Source of the DNA: Phoronis ovalis
Taxonomy: Eukaryota > Phoronida > Phoronidae
NCBI GenBank assembly: GCA_028565635.1
Contig: JAOXYB010057334.1
Location: forward strand, 1-11,011
Direction of reading: 5' to 3'
Length of the DNA stretch: 11,011 nucleotides
The position numbers were made by a program, and so were the translations under genes. Numbering within the stretch: the first letter of the stretch is position 1; every line of letters begins with the position of its first letter. The notes below the pieces were generated by a model. That model did no database searches. It was given only the letters and a program-made list of their open reading frames with translations, and had not been told where the DNA came from. Shown here one piece after another: positions 1-7,984 of the stretch.

Positions 1-185
1 ACACACCCTTTTATTATTTTTGGGACTAAATTTTCGTTTTTGCAAGATTTTAAAGCTATTTTATACCCTTTTCAGGGTGTACTGGGTGTCCGGTCTGAAT
101 GCTGAAATACATACCCTTTCACCCTGTTTTTTGTAATGAACATGCGTACCCAGGTATTCTGACTGTTACCCCCCCGGGAGTTAAT
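1..185 (+). repeat. Dispersed repeat copy, 3' part matching the repeat at 6205-6625
   Basis: Pyrimidine-rich, T- and ACCC-containing sequence with no open frame. The stretch from about 112 to 151 (TACCCTTTCACCCTG, then CATGCGTACCC) is collinear with 6559-6598 (TACCCCTTTTCCCC, then GCATACGTACCC). Both are followed by a C- or G-rich end (TTACCCCCCCGGGAG here, GAGCCCCTTAGG there). I infer two diverged members of one dispersed family in the same orientation. The left boundary lies outside the window. The family is not identified. Confidence 0.55.
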
Positions 186-895
186 GTTATCCGTGCTGTA
201 CTTTGTACTATCTCAAACATGCCCATACTATTGTGAAACAGTCACAGAAAAAGGTTCAGAAATTAGACCATGTCCTAAGGTGGGGGGTTTATCACATCCA
301 CTGTTATTGTGAACAATAGGCATTTCTTCAAAGAAAAATTGAACTGAACACTTTGTTAAGGAGAAGTTTTTTAACAGAAATTCATCATGCTTATCATGGG
401 AATCTCAGAGATGCCATTTTCAATTTGGCATAAGGTAGCAATTGATGTAACTGCAGTGGTGGCTCAAAAGAAGTAGTCAGTCAACCTTAAATTTATGATT
501 TTTACTTGGCGCTGGCTTTTTTGTTTGTTTTTGTTTGAAAAGAAAATCACTGTGCAAAAGATTGAAACTAATATTAGCTTTTTAAAGTAAAATAAATAAA
601 AATTTGATAGGATTATTTGAGCTAGGGCAAAGCTATACATTTTGTCAGTTATGAGGCTGCATTTTTCCAGGAGTAGTCTACATAGTACAATAGCAAAAAA
701 AAATTGTGGTCATGGATGCCTGCAAGAGTAGGTTATATTAATAATCTTAATTTGTTAACAGGTAATTTTCTTTGCACAATGTTTGGGAAATTTATATAAT
801 GATTTCAATTACATGAAATTACTATAGAAGTGGATGGGAAAATCAATTGCATCCTTATACCATATCTATTCTGTTTAAAGTAGAATGGAATACTA
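186..895. other. AT-rich sequence with no recognisable gene
   Basis: No long open frame, no TSP1-like exon and no RNA gene was seen on either strand. It holds T-rich runs (around 518-540) and short A runs only. It is probably an upstream intron of the TSP1 gene, because the first visible TSP1 exon starts in phase 1 and so needs an exon further left. Confidence 0.6.
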
Positions 896-1124
896 AAGTC
901 TGTTTCACTATTTTATGTCGCAGTTGTTGGATCCCATATCACCGGGAAAAAAATCTGCAGCTAATTTTTGTAATATTAAAGTGAAAACAACAGACCATCC
1001 ATTTTTAAATAGTGAAAATTAAAATTTCTAAGGATAACTTTTTTGTTGAAAAATGTTTTTTCAATAATTCATGTTGGACGTCCGCCCGAAATCATGGCGA
1101 CCGTGCGCCACTTATGTTCAGTTC
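896..1124 (+). repeat. Left terminal inverted repeat of the transposon
   Basis: It pairs with the reverse complement of 2542-2772. The best conserved blocks are the outer TCTGTTTCACTATTTTATGT, the internal AAAGTGAAAACAACA, GTTGAAAAATGTTTTTTCAA, and the inner CCCGAAATCATGGCGAC. Similarity fades after GTTCAGTTC near 1124. The length is unusual compared with classical mariner ends of a few tens of bases. Confidence 0.9.
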
Positions 1125-1325
1125 ATTTGGACTCGTGCTATTCCCTTCAACAGCCTAATAAGAATATGAATGGGGCAATTAAGTAACTAAGATTTAGTTA
1201 TTGCTACTCATGAATCATCTACTCATAGACCCATTGAGAACAAATCAATAGGGCGTCTTTAACTTAATTTGCCTGCCTGGGGAGAAGTGTGAAATTTCAC
1301 ACATGTGAAAGGGACAATTTCGAAA

Positions 1326-2165
1326 ATGCCGAAGAAAACATCACGAACCGAGATGCAGACAATCCACAATGTTTATAATTATATTGTACGAGAACAGGAA
1401 AAAGGAAAAATACTGGTTATCAATTGATAGACCTATGGACAGAGCTGCGACAGCCCTTTAAAGTGTCAAAACGCACAGTTCAGAGAATATTTGCAAAATA
1501 TACAATATTTCATGATGCCAAAGGTAGGTATAACTGACGAATAACATGTTTTTTTGAAAGATAAACTTATTTAACAAGTAGTACTTAATATTGGCATTAG
1601 TACATGATCGCACCGTTTCTACACCAAATCCATATGTGATAGCTATCTTTTTAGTCAAAAAACATCAGTTTATAAGTTTTTATATTTTTTACATTTTTAC
1701 AGGACCCATAAGGGAGAAAAAGACACAGTGAAAGTTTTGCTAGAAAGACTAAAGAATTTTCCAATAACTGTTGAAAGAATGTCGAAAATATTGCTGCTGA
1801 AAATGGCCACAAAGTTTATATGTACTCACCAGTCCGACATTGCGAACTGAACCCCATCGAATTGATATGGGCAAATGCAAAATGTACCACGAAATTACAA
1901 ATTTAAAGACGTCCAATTACTGTGCAACGAATCTCTAAACCGCATAACACAGACAGATTGGGAGAGTGCATACAAGATTGAAAATGACTTCTGGCAGTTT
2001 GACGGAATGGACAGGAATATGATAGAACCATTTATTATAAATATTGAGGTCGATTCTGACGATGACGACAATAGAGATGACGATGACAGAGAAGACGACA
2101 AAGCTGATGATGGTGACGGTTTCAATACTCAGCAAAAATCAGTAACGGTCTGTTATCTGCTATAA
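1326..2165 (+). pseudogene. Decayed Tc1/mariner-like transposase, catalytic core deleted
   Basis: This is the remnant of a DDE transposase that would cut and paste the surrounding element by binding its terminal repeats. A start at 1326 gives MPKKTSRTEMQTIHNVYNYI, then a stop at 1425-1427. A shifted frame resumes with a helix-turn-helix-like segment, KVSKRTVQRIFAK (about 1460-1500). A fragment around 1725-1765 reads TVKVLLERLKNFP, resembling the region just before the catalytic domain in relatives. Frame 1775-1906 contains HCELNPIELIWA (1838-1873), the block carrying the third acidic catalytic residue (E at 1859-1861). The two catalytic aspartates and their surroundings are absent, with the likely deletion junction near 1775. 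After one more frameshift, 1875-2165 encodes the C-terminal part (KFKDVQLLCNESLN, then EPFIIN) and a very acidic Asp-rich tail. It is not functional. The superfamily call is strong; the exact family is not settled. Confidence 0.85.
1524..1702 (+). other. Probable intron inside the transposase remnant
   Basis: The coding remnant reaches HDAK and then meets GTAGGTATAAC, a good 5' splice site. Coding resemblance resumes after ATTTTTTACATTTTTACAG, a pyrimidine-rich 3' splice site at 1702. The intervening 179 bases have no reading frame that resembles transposase. I infer a preserved intron rather than an insertion, because both borders match the splice consensus. Confidence 0.5.
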
Positions 2166-2407
2166 ATTAATGTTATGTTGATAGTATTAAATTGTATACA
2201 TTACTGATAAGTGACTTTAATTGTTTTTAATCTTTTCATCTATGCTAAAAATCTCTAACTCTTGGCAATCACAACGAACTAGGTTATAAAAAGTCACTTT
2301 AAACATGTATTTCGTTATAAAACCATATACAAATCTAATACAAATAAGAGAAAAAGCTCGACATATACACGCACTCATACCCGATCTGACGGCATCTGAC
2401 AAGGTTC

Positions 2408-2413
<6 letters not shown>

Positions 2414-2442
<29 letters not shown>
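2414..2442 (+). repeat. A29 homopolymer
   Basis: Twenty-nine consecutive A residues lie inside the transposon, between the transposase 3' end and the right terminal repeat. The preceding sequence contains no recognised retroposon body. It may be an expanded A tract or a trace of a small retroposed insert. The exact length is also prone to sequencing error. Confidence 0.9.
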
Positions 2443-2446
<4 letters not shown>

Positions 2447-2541
2447 GCATGACCGCATATGATATACCTCACCATCTTAGAAAAGTTTTGATATCGCCCC
2501 TCAGCATAAACGGCTGTTACATTAGTTCATGCACATACAAA

Positions 2542-2772
2542 CAACCGAACACCAGGTGGCTCACAGTCGCCATGATTTCGGGAGGACGTTCAACATGAGG
2601 TATTGAAAAAACATTTTTCAACAAAAAAACAATCTTTAGAAAATTCTAACTTTATCAGTTAAAAATGGTTGTTTTGTTGTTTTCACTTTAGTACTAGAAA
2701 AGTAAAGTAGAGATTTTTTTTCTCTGTGGTATGGGATCAAATACCTGCGACATAAAATAGTGAAACAGATTT
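2542..2772 (-). repeat. Right terminal inverted repeat of the transposon
   Basis: Inverted counterpart of 896-1124, recognisable on the + strand by GTCGCCATGATTTCGGGAGG near 2567, TTGAAAAAACATTTTTCAAC near 2603 and ATAAAATAGTGAAACAGATT at the outer edge. Small insertions, deletions and substitutions separate the two arms. A TA dinucleotide follows immediately at 2773-2774. Confidence 0.9.
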
Positions 2773-2909
2773 TAATTTGATAATGAAATATTCAATATCT
2801 AAAAGTGTTTGAGTTTATAAATTCAGACATAGGCGACTTCAGAAAAATAGTAATAAATGCATAGATTCATCTAGTCAGCTTAAAAAAGTTTATTTTTACA
2901 ACATTTAAG

Positions 2910-3089
2910 TTCATGGTGGATGGGGACAATGGATGACATTTCCTGCTTGCGAAACCACAACGGCTTGTGGATACGGCTCAAAAATAAGAGTAAGAAACTG
3001 CAATAACCCCACTCCGCAGTATGGTGGAGAAAGCTGCTTAGGAGGATCCCTTGTTTCACAAGTCTGTTACACTGGTACACACTGCCCAG
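2910..3089 (+). CDS. TSP1-repeat protein, internal exon a (one thrombospondin type 1 domain)
   Basis: This exon encodes one complete TSP1 domain, an extracellular disulfide-bonded module used in adhesion, guidance and matrix binding. It follows the acceptor ACATTTAAG and ends before GTATAA at 3090. Both borders are phase 1, and the 180 bases equal 60 codons. The domain opens HGGWGQW (2912-2932), a W-x-x-W motif that is a C-mannosylation site in this family. Six cysteines follow in TSP1 order, in PAC, TAC, RNC, ESC, QVC and HC, with the arginine-layer strand KIRVRNC and the segment NNPTPQYGGESC. The usual S/T-C-G-x-G turn is altered to AC-GYG, so the O-fucosylation consensus is not met here. 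An earlier exon must lie to the left, supplying the first base of the split codon. The polypyrimidine tract is weak, but the domain is unmistakable. Confidence 0.94.
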
Positions 3090-3389
3090 GTATAAAAACA
3101 ATATGTATAACAACGCGCCGTAAATACCAGCTCAAAGATGAAATACCAAACTTCACATGCACAGTAACGTCCAGTGTACGTCCTGGTTTCAGAAGATTTA
3201 ATGCTGGCTAGCTGAGTTTAAACCTCGTTATGTACAGTTTACACTTTATTATTTTATATTTATAGCAATAATGCTCATAGCATAACTTGCATGTATTGCA
3301 TGCAACATAGGCAAAGATACAAATTATTTTCTGATATCTTTTACTGCACTGTGTTTTCTACATTTTACTTGGAACAAACACACTTTCAG

Positions 3390-3563
3390 TTAACGGCGGT
3401 TGGTCTCGCTGGGTCATAGATGATAACTGTGTTGGATATTGCGGCATTGGAACACGCCGCCGCGAGCGATTTTGTACAGAGCCAGAACCAAGATACTACG
3501 GGTTATTTTGTAATGGTTCAGAAGTTATCTTTGATGAATGCGATACCACAGTGCCATGTACAC
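3390..3563 (+). CDS. TSP1-repeat protein, internal exon b (one thrombospondin type 1 domain)
   Basis: Second TSP1 domain of the same gene, separated from exon a by a 300-base intron (3090-3389). The acceptor is CACTTTCAG and the donor is the consensus GTAAGT at 3564. The exon has 174 bases (58 codons), phase 1 at both ends, and splices in frame to exon a to give a VNGGW start. Visible features are WSRW, six cysteines (in NC, YC, FC, FC, EC and PC) and the basic strand RRRERFC. The stretch between the tryptophans and the first cysteine is divergent (VIDDN), and VGYC lacks the S/T needed for O-fucosylation. CNGSE contains an N-glycosylation sequon (NGS). This is the most diverged of the four domains but keeps the whole cysteine framework. 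Confidence 0.94.
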
Positions 3564-3714
3564 GTAAGTAAGAATTAAAATCTAGTTATCTAATTTACAA
3601 AAATTATCGGTAGGAGGATTGATATTGACAATCCTTTTTCAGCAGACTAGAAGGCCAACTTACAATGCACCATGCTTTACTGCATTTACCAATGATTATG
3701 TTTCTTTTTTGCAG

Positions 3715-3885
3715 AACACGGTGGGTGGTCTGAATGGGCATTAGGGAATTGTAGTACTACATGCTTACAAGGCTATCTTAAAAAAACTCGAGATTGTACT
3801 ATGCCTCCTCCTGCGAATGGCGGAAGAGTTTGTTCAGGCGATACCAGCATCTACGAATCGTGTAATGATGAAGTACCTTGCGCAG
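3715..3885 (+). CDS. TSP1-repeat protein, internal exon c (one thrombospondin type 1 domain)
   Basis: Third TSP1 domain, after a short 151-base intron (3564-3714) with a strong acceptor, TTTCTTTTTTGCAG. The donor GTACGC at 3886 is weak. The exon has 171 bases (57 codons) and phase 1 borders. Spliced to exon b it reads QHGGWSEW, a canonical opening. The six cysteines are in NC, TC, DC, VC, SC and PC. CSTTCLQG matches the O-fucosylation consensus C-x2-3-S/T-C-x2-G used by the POFUT2 pathway on TSP1 domains. The strand YLKKTRDC supplies the basic layer, and MPPPANGGRVCSG is the usual proline- and glycine-rich loop. The domain is about the family's normal length. Confidence 0.95.
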
Positions 3886-4562
3886 GTACGCATGGATAAG
3901 TAGATTTGACCTTAACATTGAGTCGCTTATTGAATCTTTAATTGAGCGCTTTCAGTTAACCGTGGTTTGCTTGTATCGATATACTTAAAGATATTAGTTC
4001 ATTTCCTTTGAATTAATGGGTGATATAGCTTTCAAACGAAGCGACAGATACAGTAATCAGCTATTACTCGCATATTTAACAGTACCGCGTCAATATAATT
4101 TGATTATTATTCTGGTACAATTTCGGTATAGAGTTTAAATAAGTAAAGCAAATTTAAAAATTCACTGCTTTGACTGCATTCAACTTAGACTTCGTCTTTT
4201 TGCTATCATGTGACGTGCAAATATGATGCAAGTGAAACAAAAAATTTAATTAAAATAATAAAATTAAAATAAAACCACGATTCGATCATAAAACGTTGGT
4301 TACAAATATTAGGCGTCAAAGTTACGGAATTATTCGAAAAATGAATTATGTGACATGTGAATGAATCAAAAGACAGAAAAGGGAACTGCGTGATTGTTCA
4401 TTCATGGATGGATTGAATATAACATGTTTACGTTGGAGTCACTGAGGGTTAGGAATAGAGCAAAGCAAATATGCTAGGATTGCCACTGTGTTTTTTCGTC
4501 ATGCAAGCTAGTATATCATTGCGAATGTAATCATTTCCGTATATTTAAATATTATGATTTAG
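3886..4562 (+). other. Intron between TSP1 exons c and d
   Basis: This 677-base, AT-rich stretch lies between the donor GTACGC and the acceptor TTATGATTTAG. No complete TSP1 exon was found in it. Near its start, 3949-3970 (CTTTCAGTTAACCGTGGTTTGC) resembles the acceptor and opening of exon b, which may be an exon relic. Nothing else is recognisable. Confidence 0.75.
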
Positions 4563-4730
4563 TGAACGGTAGTTGGTCAGCATGGCAGATATCAGAATGC
4601 AGTGCTACGTGTGGAAATGGAGAAAAAACTCTCAGGCGCACGTGTACTAATCCTGCACCTTTTGGAGAAGGTATCGCGTGTAATGGCAGCAACTTAATGA
4701 TAATCAGTTGTGACAGCGAGCAGTGCAGCG
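4563..4730 (+). CDS. TSP1-repeat protein, internal exon d (one thrombospondin type 1 domain)
   Basis: Fourth TSP1 domain, with acceptor ATTATGATTTAG and consensus donor GTAAGT at 4731. The exon has 168 bases (56 codons) and again phase 1 at both ends, so it is a symmetrical exon that can be duplicated or skipped without breaking frame. Joined to exon c it reads VNGSWSAW, so the W-x-x-W motif is kept and an N-glycosylation sequon (NGS) sits just before it. The cysteines are in EC, TC, TC, AC, SC and QC. CSATCGNG fits the O-fucosylation consensus and is the most canonical turn of the four. The basic strand is KTLRRTC, followed by TNPAPFGEG and a second NGS. The reading continues into a later exon, of which 5146-5258 is the best candidate. 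Confidence 0.94.
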
Positions 4731-5145
4731 GTAAGTTTTAATCCTCCAATCAAAATGTCTTATGTAAAAATGCAATTCAGCAATTCTCCTGTAAGCTTGA
4801 TAATGACTAGCCCATTACAACCAAGTTTGCAATTAATTGATTTTCTAGGCCGTGCAGTTTACTGAGTTTAAATTTGCTTTAAAATTTTATTAATAAGTCC
4901 GACAGTTGTTATGAAATGGTGTGACAAAGTTACAGAAGTATTTCGATAACCATGAAGAACTTCAGTCTTTAATTTATAAAACAGCATGCTGGCTTCGAAG
5001 TTATGCCAATGTTATAGATAGTCTACATTAAAATTACGAAAGCTTGTGGATGCAATGTAAATCGTTATCTTATAAATCACCGTCCGGGATCTGCTTTTGC
5101 GAATCTGTTTTTTTGACACATTGTAAACAAACTTATCTATTACAG

Positions 5146-5258
5146 ATAATATTTCAAAGTTGCCGATAGCAGAAGCTGAAAAATCTTCGCAAGGATCAAC
5201 TATAACAATAGTCATCTTACTGCCAATTTCAATGAAATACGGCTTCGCGTTAGTGTAG
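5146..5258 (+). CDS. Candidate terminal exon of the TSP1 gene, hydrophobic C-terminus
   Basis: After the plausible acceptor ACTTATCTATTACAG, a phase-1 reading compatible with exon d gives 37 residues and a TAG at 5256-5258. It begins DNISKLPIAEAEKSSQGS, with an N-glycosylation sequon NIS, followed by a hydrophobic stretch, TITIVILLPISM, then KYGFALV. A short polar linker rich in small residues (SSQGS), then a hydrophobic end with no cytoplasmic tail, is the layout of a GPI-anchor signal. It could also be a short transmembrane end. The intron from exon d would be 415 bases. Support is splice phase and layout only, since there is no cysteine or domain. An open frame on the opposite strand covers the same bases. 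The gene could instead skip this stretch and end beyond the window. Confidence 0.4.
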
Positions 5259-6204
5259 TTTGTTGCACTCCGCTCTCGCAAGGTTTTCTGGATAACAGAT
5301 TCACTGAGAATTAAAGAAATATGAAGAATTTCATTTTAAAAGAACAGCACATTGCTTGAAACTGGCTCCAGGCTTTTGATAATAGCAGTTACATTGAGAC
5401 GGCGAATGTTCTAATTTATTTATTATCTTCACTTTTGAGCCTTGTATAGTTCATTACAGTGTGTGACATCAGTCAACCACAAGTCGGTCAAAAGACAACA
5501 ACTATGTAAATTCGTATAGTGGTCAATCGCCCAAACCAAAAAATAGCAGTTGTGAATTCTGACTGTAAGCAGATTAATTGACTTGTATAATATCTGCTGA
5601 ACTACAGAGCAAAGTCTAGCCACACATTTTTGTTTCGTCAAATATGAGTTTCATTTAGGAGTTCCTCGCACAGCAGAAACTGCATGATGTGATGAAGGAG
5701 TGAATACATTGAATGTATCAAGAAACCATTTAAACATGGGAACAGTTTCGTTGATAGGCATAAATCTTATATTACATTACTGTAATACCAATCAACATAC
5801 ACTCCTGTATGTTTTTAACAAAAAATAGTCATTTTCGAATTCGTATAATAATGACAATGACACAATAATCAAATGAATAAACTTTATAACTGACGGTATT
5901 TATCTAGTACGACCTCCGAGGGTGTCATTCTAGTTCTATTTTCTCATCAGCAGCATTTTACAAAATCAGAAATGAAACTGAAATAAAGAGGATTATAATT
6001 ATATCTTGTAGTCGAAGGAAACTTTTTAACTAGCACAGGCCTAGCTGGTAATTTTACAGTAATCGACATGTACAGTGCTTCAATTGATTCCTTGCTGAGT
6101 GGCTTTTATTAGGAAAATATATTTATATATATATATATAATAATATTATAGTTATAAATTATAAAATTAGTACAAGTACGAGTCTTCAGCCAAGGCATAC
6201 ATTT
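5259..6204. other. Possible 3' untranslated region and AT-rich spacer
   Basis: No coding exon is recognisable. If 5146-5258 is the last exon, candidate poly(A) signals follow at 5310-5315 (ATTAAA), 5877-5882 (AATAAA) and 5982-5987 (AATAAA). Such hexamers are common by chance in DNA this AT-rich, so none is assigned. Open frames on the opposite strand here show no recognisable domain. Confidence 0.4.
6124..6139. repeat. (TA)8 microsatellite
   Basis: Eight uninterrupted TA units are embedded in a longer A/T-only tract that reaches about 6170. Confidence 0.9.
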
Positions 6205-6625
6205 CGTCCGTAGGGTGCAAAATAAGCCCCTAACCGGGGCATTTTCCTCAAAAAGGTACCCCTAAACGGGAAGTTTTCTCTGAAAAATTAACAACCAAAA
6301 AAAAGACTGGTTCCCAAAAAAATCGACAACCAAAAAAAACGTCGTCAAAACAAAATATTACACTAAATTTTAAAAAAAAATGCAAAATGGTCGCCAAAAG
6401 GTAATGCTGCCTAAACGGGAGGTGTACGTGAAAAATCAACCCCTAAACGGGAAGTTACATTTGCCAAAAACATACCCCTAATTCCCCTAAATGTGGTTTT
6501 CCGCCAAAATCGACCCCTAAACGGGGTTCCCGAGAACCCCGTCGAACGGCGAAAAAGGTACCCCTTTTCCCCGTATTTTCGGACAAGCATACGTACCCGA
6601 CTTTTTTAAGTGAGCCCCTTAGGAT
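6205..6625 (+). repeat. Dispersed repeat with degenerate CCCCTAAACGGG units
   Basis: The unit CCCCTAAACGGG(G), often followed by AAGTT, recurs at 6227-6239, 6259-6270, 6409-6420, 6440-6451, 6475-6481 (partial), 6484-6496 (degenerate) and 6514-6526. Spacing is irregular, with A-rich linkers such as AAAATCGACCCC and GAAAAATCAAC. The right end (6559-6598, TACCCCTTTTCCCC then GCATACGTACCC) matches the repeat at the left edge of the window. The block looks like a member of a dispersed family with an internal short-unit array. It has no coding potential. Confidence 0.75.
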
Positions 6626-7010
6626 TTCCCCACATTATCTTTATTTCTCTAAAATTTCTCTAGGTACGTGACTAACAAAATGAATTGCTGTTATTTTAAG
6701 GTTTGTAACAGTTTTTTCTTTTGAAAAGGAAAATTGCATTACAATCAGAATTTCGCTTAAATAAGCCGATGTTGTTTGATAAACTGGCAGTCAGTATCTA
6801 ATAAAACCTCCAAGAAGTTAATAATCGCCCCCTTTAAGAGCAGTTTTTTTAAATAATCGACTAGGGTGATTATTTGAGAAAATAGTGTATAAGAAATTTC
6901 TATAGAGCTGAAGTTACGAACTGTGGGTGTCTTGGCCACCTCTTTTGGAATTATAGCAATCAGTAGAGTATCAGCTGGGAATGAAGCCGCGGACGGAAGA
7001 TATTTTTTGA
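6626..7010. other. No assignable gene; short uncertain frames on both strands
   Basis: The right part (from about 6900) is less AT-rich than its surroundings. It carries open frames on both strands (a minus-strand frame of 87 codons over 6757-7020, and a plus-strand frame of about 47 codons from about 6903 to 7045). Neither shows a motif or domain that I recognise. Confidence 0.3.
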
Positions 7011-7250
7011 AAATACACATACTGCGTGGCTCATTATTGTTATAAGCGACCGACTTGTGTATATTATTGGCATGCTCGCGACAACTACGAACGTATTGGG
7101 AAACGTGCTCCGTATCTAATCAATGAGGACGAAAACGCATCAATTTATCGATTCGATTCTTTGACATATGTCAGTGTTTCTAAAATTTCGAGTTCAAAAA
7201 GACTCGAGTTAAGCTTTGTCTTCGCGGGGCTGTTAAATAACATCGAATGA
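7011..7250 (+). CDS. Unassigned open frame, possible exon
   Basis: An open stretch of 79 codons runs from after a stop at 7008-7010 to TGA at 7248-7250, with no ATG near its start. It could only be an exon, perhaps entered at the acceptor-like ATAAG ending at 7045. The predicted segment is basic and rich in Tyr and Ser (for example INEDENASIYRFDSLTYVSV, then KISSSKR). It has more G+C and CpG than the flanks. That would suit a cytoplasmic or linker segment, but no domain is recognised and no partner exon was found. A chance open frame is a serious alternative. Confidence 0.25.
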   Translation, partial: KYTYCVAHYCYKRPTCVYYWHARDNYERIGKRAPYLINEDENASIYRFDSLTYVSVSKISSSKRLELSFVFAGLLNNIE

Positions 7251-7984
7251 ATTCCAGTGACCTCGCAAAAGTCGAATCATGCATCGTGTTCAGGGCGAAA
7301 ATGGATGGTTAGTGTTTGATAGTGCGTGTGAATGACTTGGTATATATTAAAATAATATACTACGCATATTTTTGCGCAATCCTATGGTACTCCGTATGGC
7401 GTATATGATTCCGACTGCACGACAAAACACACGAATTTAACGCTGCATTTAAGTATTCTTTAAATTGCTACCGTTTTGCGTCTGTCTGAAAGATGGAAAG
7501 GATTGTTTGTTATTTATTAACAGGTAAGTTATAGAAGCAAGCGTTGATTTACCAACCGAAGCGACTACCGTGTCGATAAATAATGTTGAAAAGTAAGGCC
7601 TTAAAATATATTCTACATATGCATAATATAATATGGAAGATACCATCAACGTTAGTCGTATAGGAATTGGTGATAATTTAGTGCTAATACTGTTAAAAAG
7701 AAATGTTTCTCTTTTTATTTCGAAACTTTATAGAAAACCCAGTATACCGAAATCTGCTAGAGAAATAAATAATATATTTTTGTAACAAACAAGCTTGTGG
7801 GATTTGTACCTGTGCAGTAAACATCTGAAAACTCAAGTGCTATAACTACATAGACACTAAAGCTTCAGATGCTGACCACTGATTTCCCTTTGCTTTTATC
7901 ACACACCTATATATACTAATTAAAATGCTAACTATTCCTTTCTCTTACCTCAATCTTACTATAAACATAATATTGGGAAACGTG
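7251..7984. other. AT-rich spacer with no recognisable feature
   Basis: No exon, RNA gene or convincing repeat was found on either strand. Short open frames here are interrupted or lack any motif. Confidence 0.5.

Larger units (their letters stand above)
896..2772 (+). mobile_element. Non-autonomous Tc1/mariner-like DNA transposon, internally deleted
   Basis: The two ends are inverted copies of each other over about 230 bp, starting AAGTCTGTTTCACTATTTTA on the left and AAATCTGTTTCACTATTTTA on the complement of the right. TA dinucleotides sit directly outside both ends (894-895 and 2773-2774), as expected for the TA target duplication of the IS630/Tc1/mariner superfamily. The interior carries a decayed transposase in the same orientation (1326-2165) with the superfamily's third catalytic motif. 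The middle of the catalytic domain is missing, so this 1877-bp copy cannot move on its own. The arms agree at roughly four positions in five by eye, which suggests an old insertion. It lies upstream of the first visible TSP1 exon, probably within an intron of that gene. Confidence 0.88.

Noticed and set aside
1895-2135. Two minus-strand open frames rich in Ser and Ile
   Set aside because: They are antisense shadows of the acidic tail of the transposase remnant on the + strand.
2880-3113. Minus-strand open frame of 77 codons
   Set aside because: It lies opposite the first TSP1 exon, whose cysteine framework and splice sites explain the region.
5012-5281. Minus-strand open frame of 89 codons
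   Set aside because: It has no recognisable domain, and its composition reads as AT-rich chance coding. It overlaps the candidate last TSP1 exon, which has splice-phase support. It is not fully excluded.
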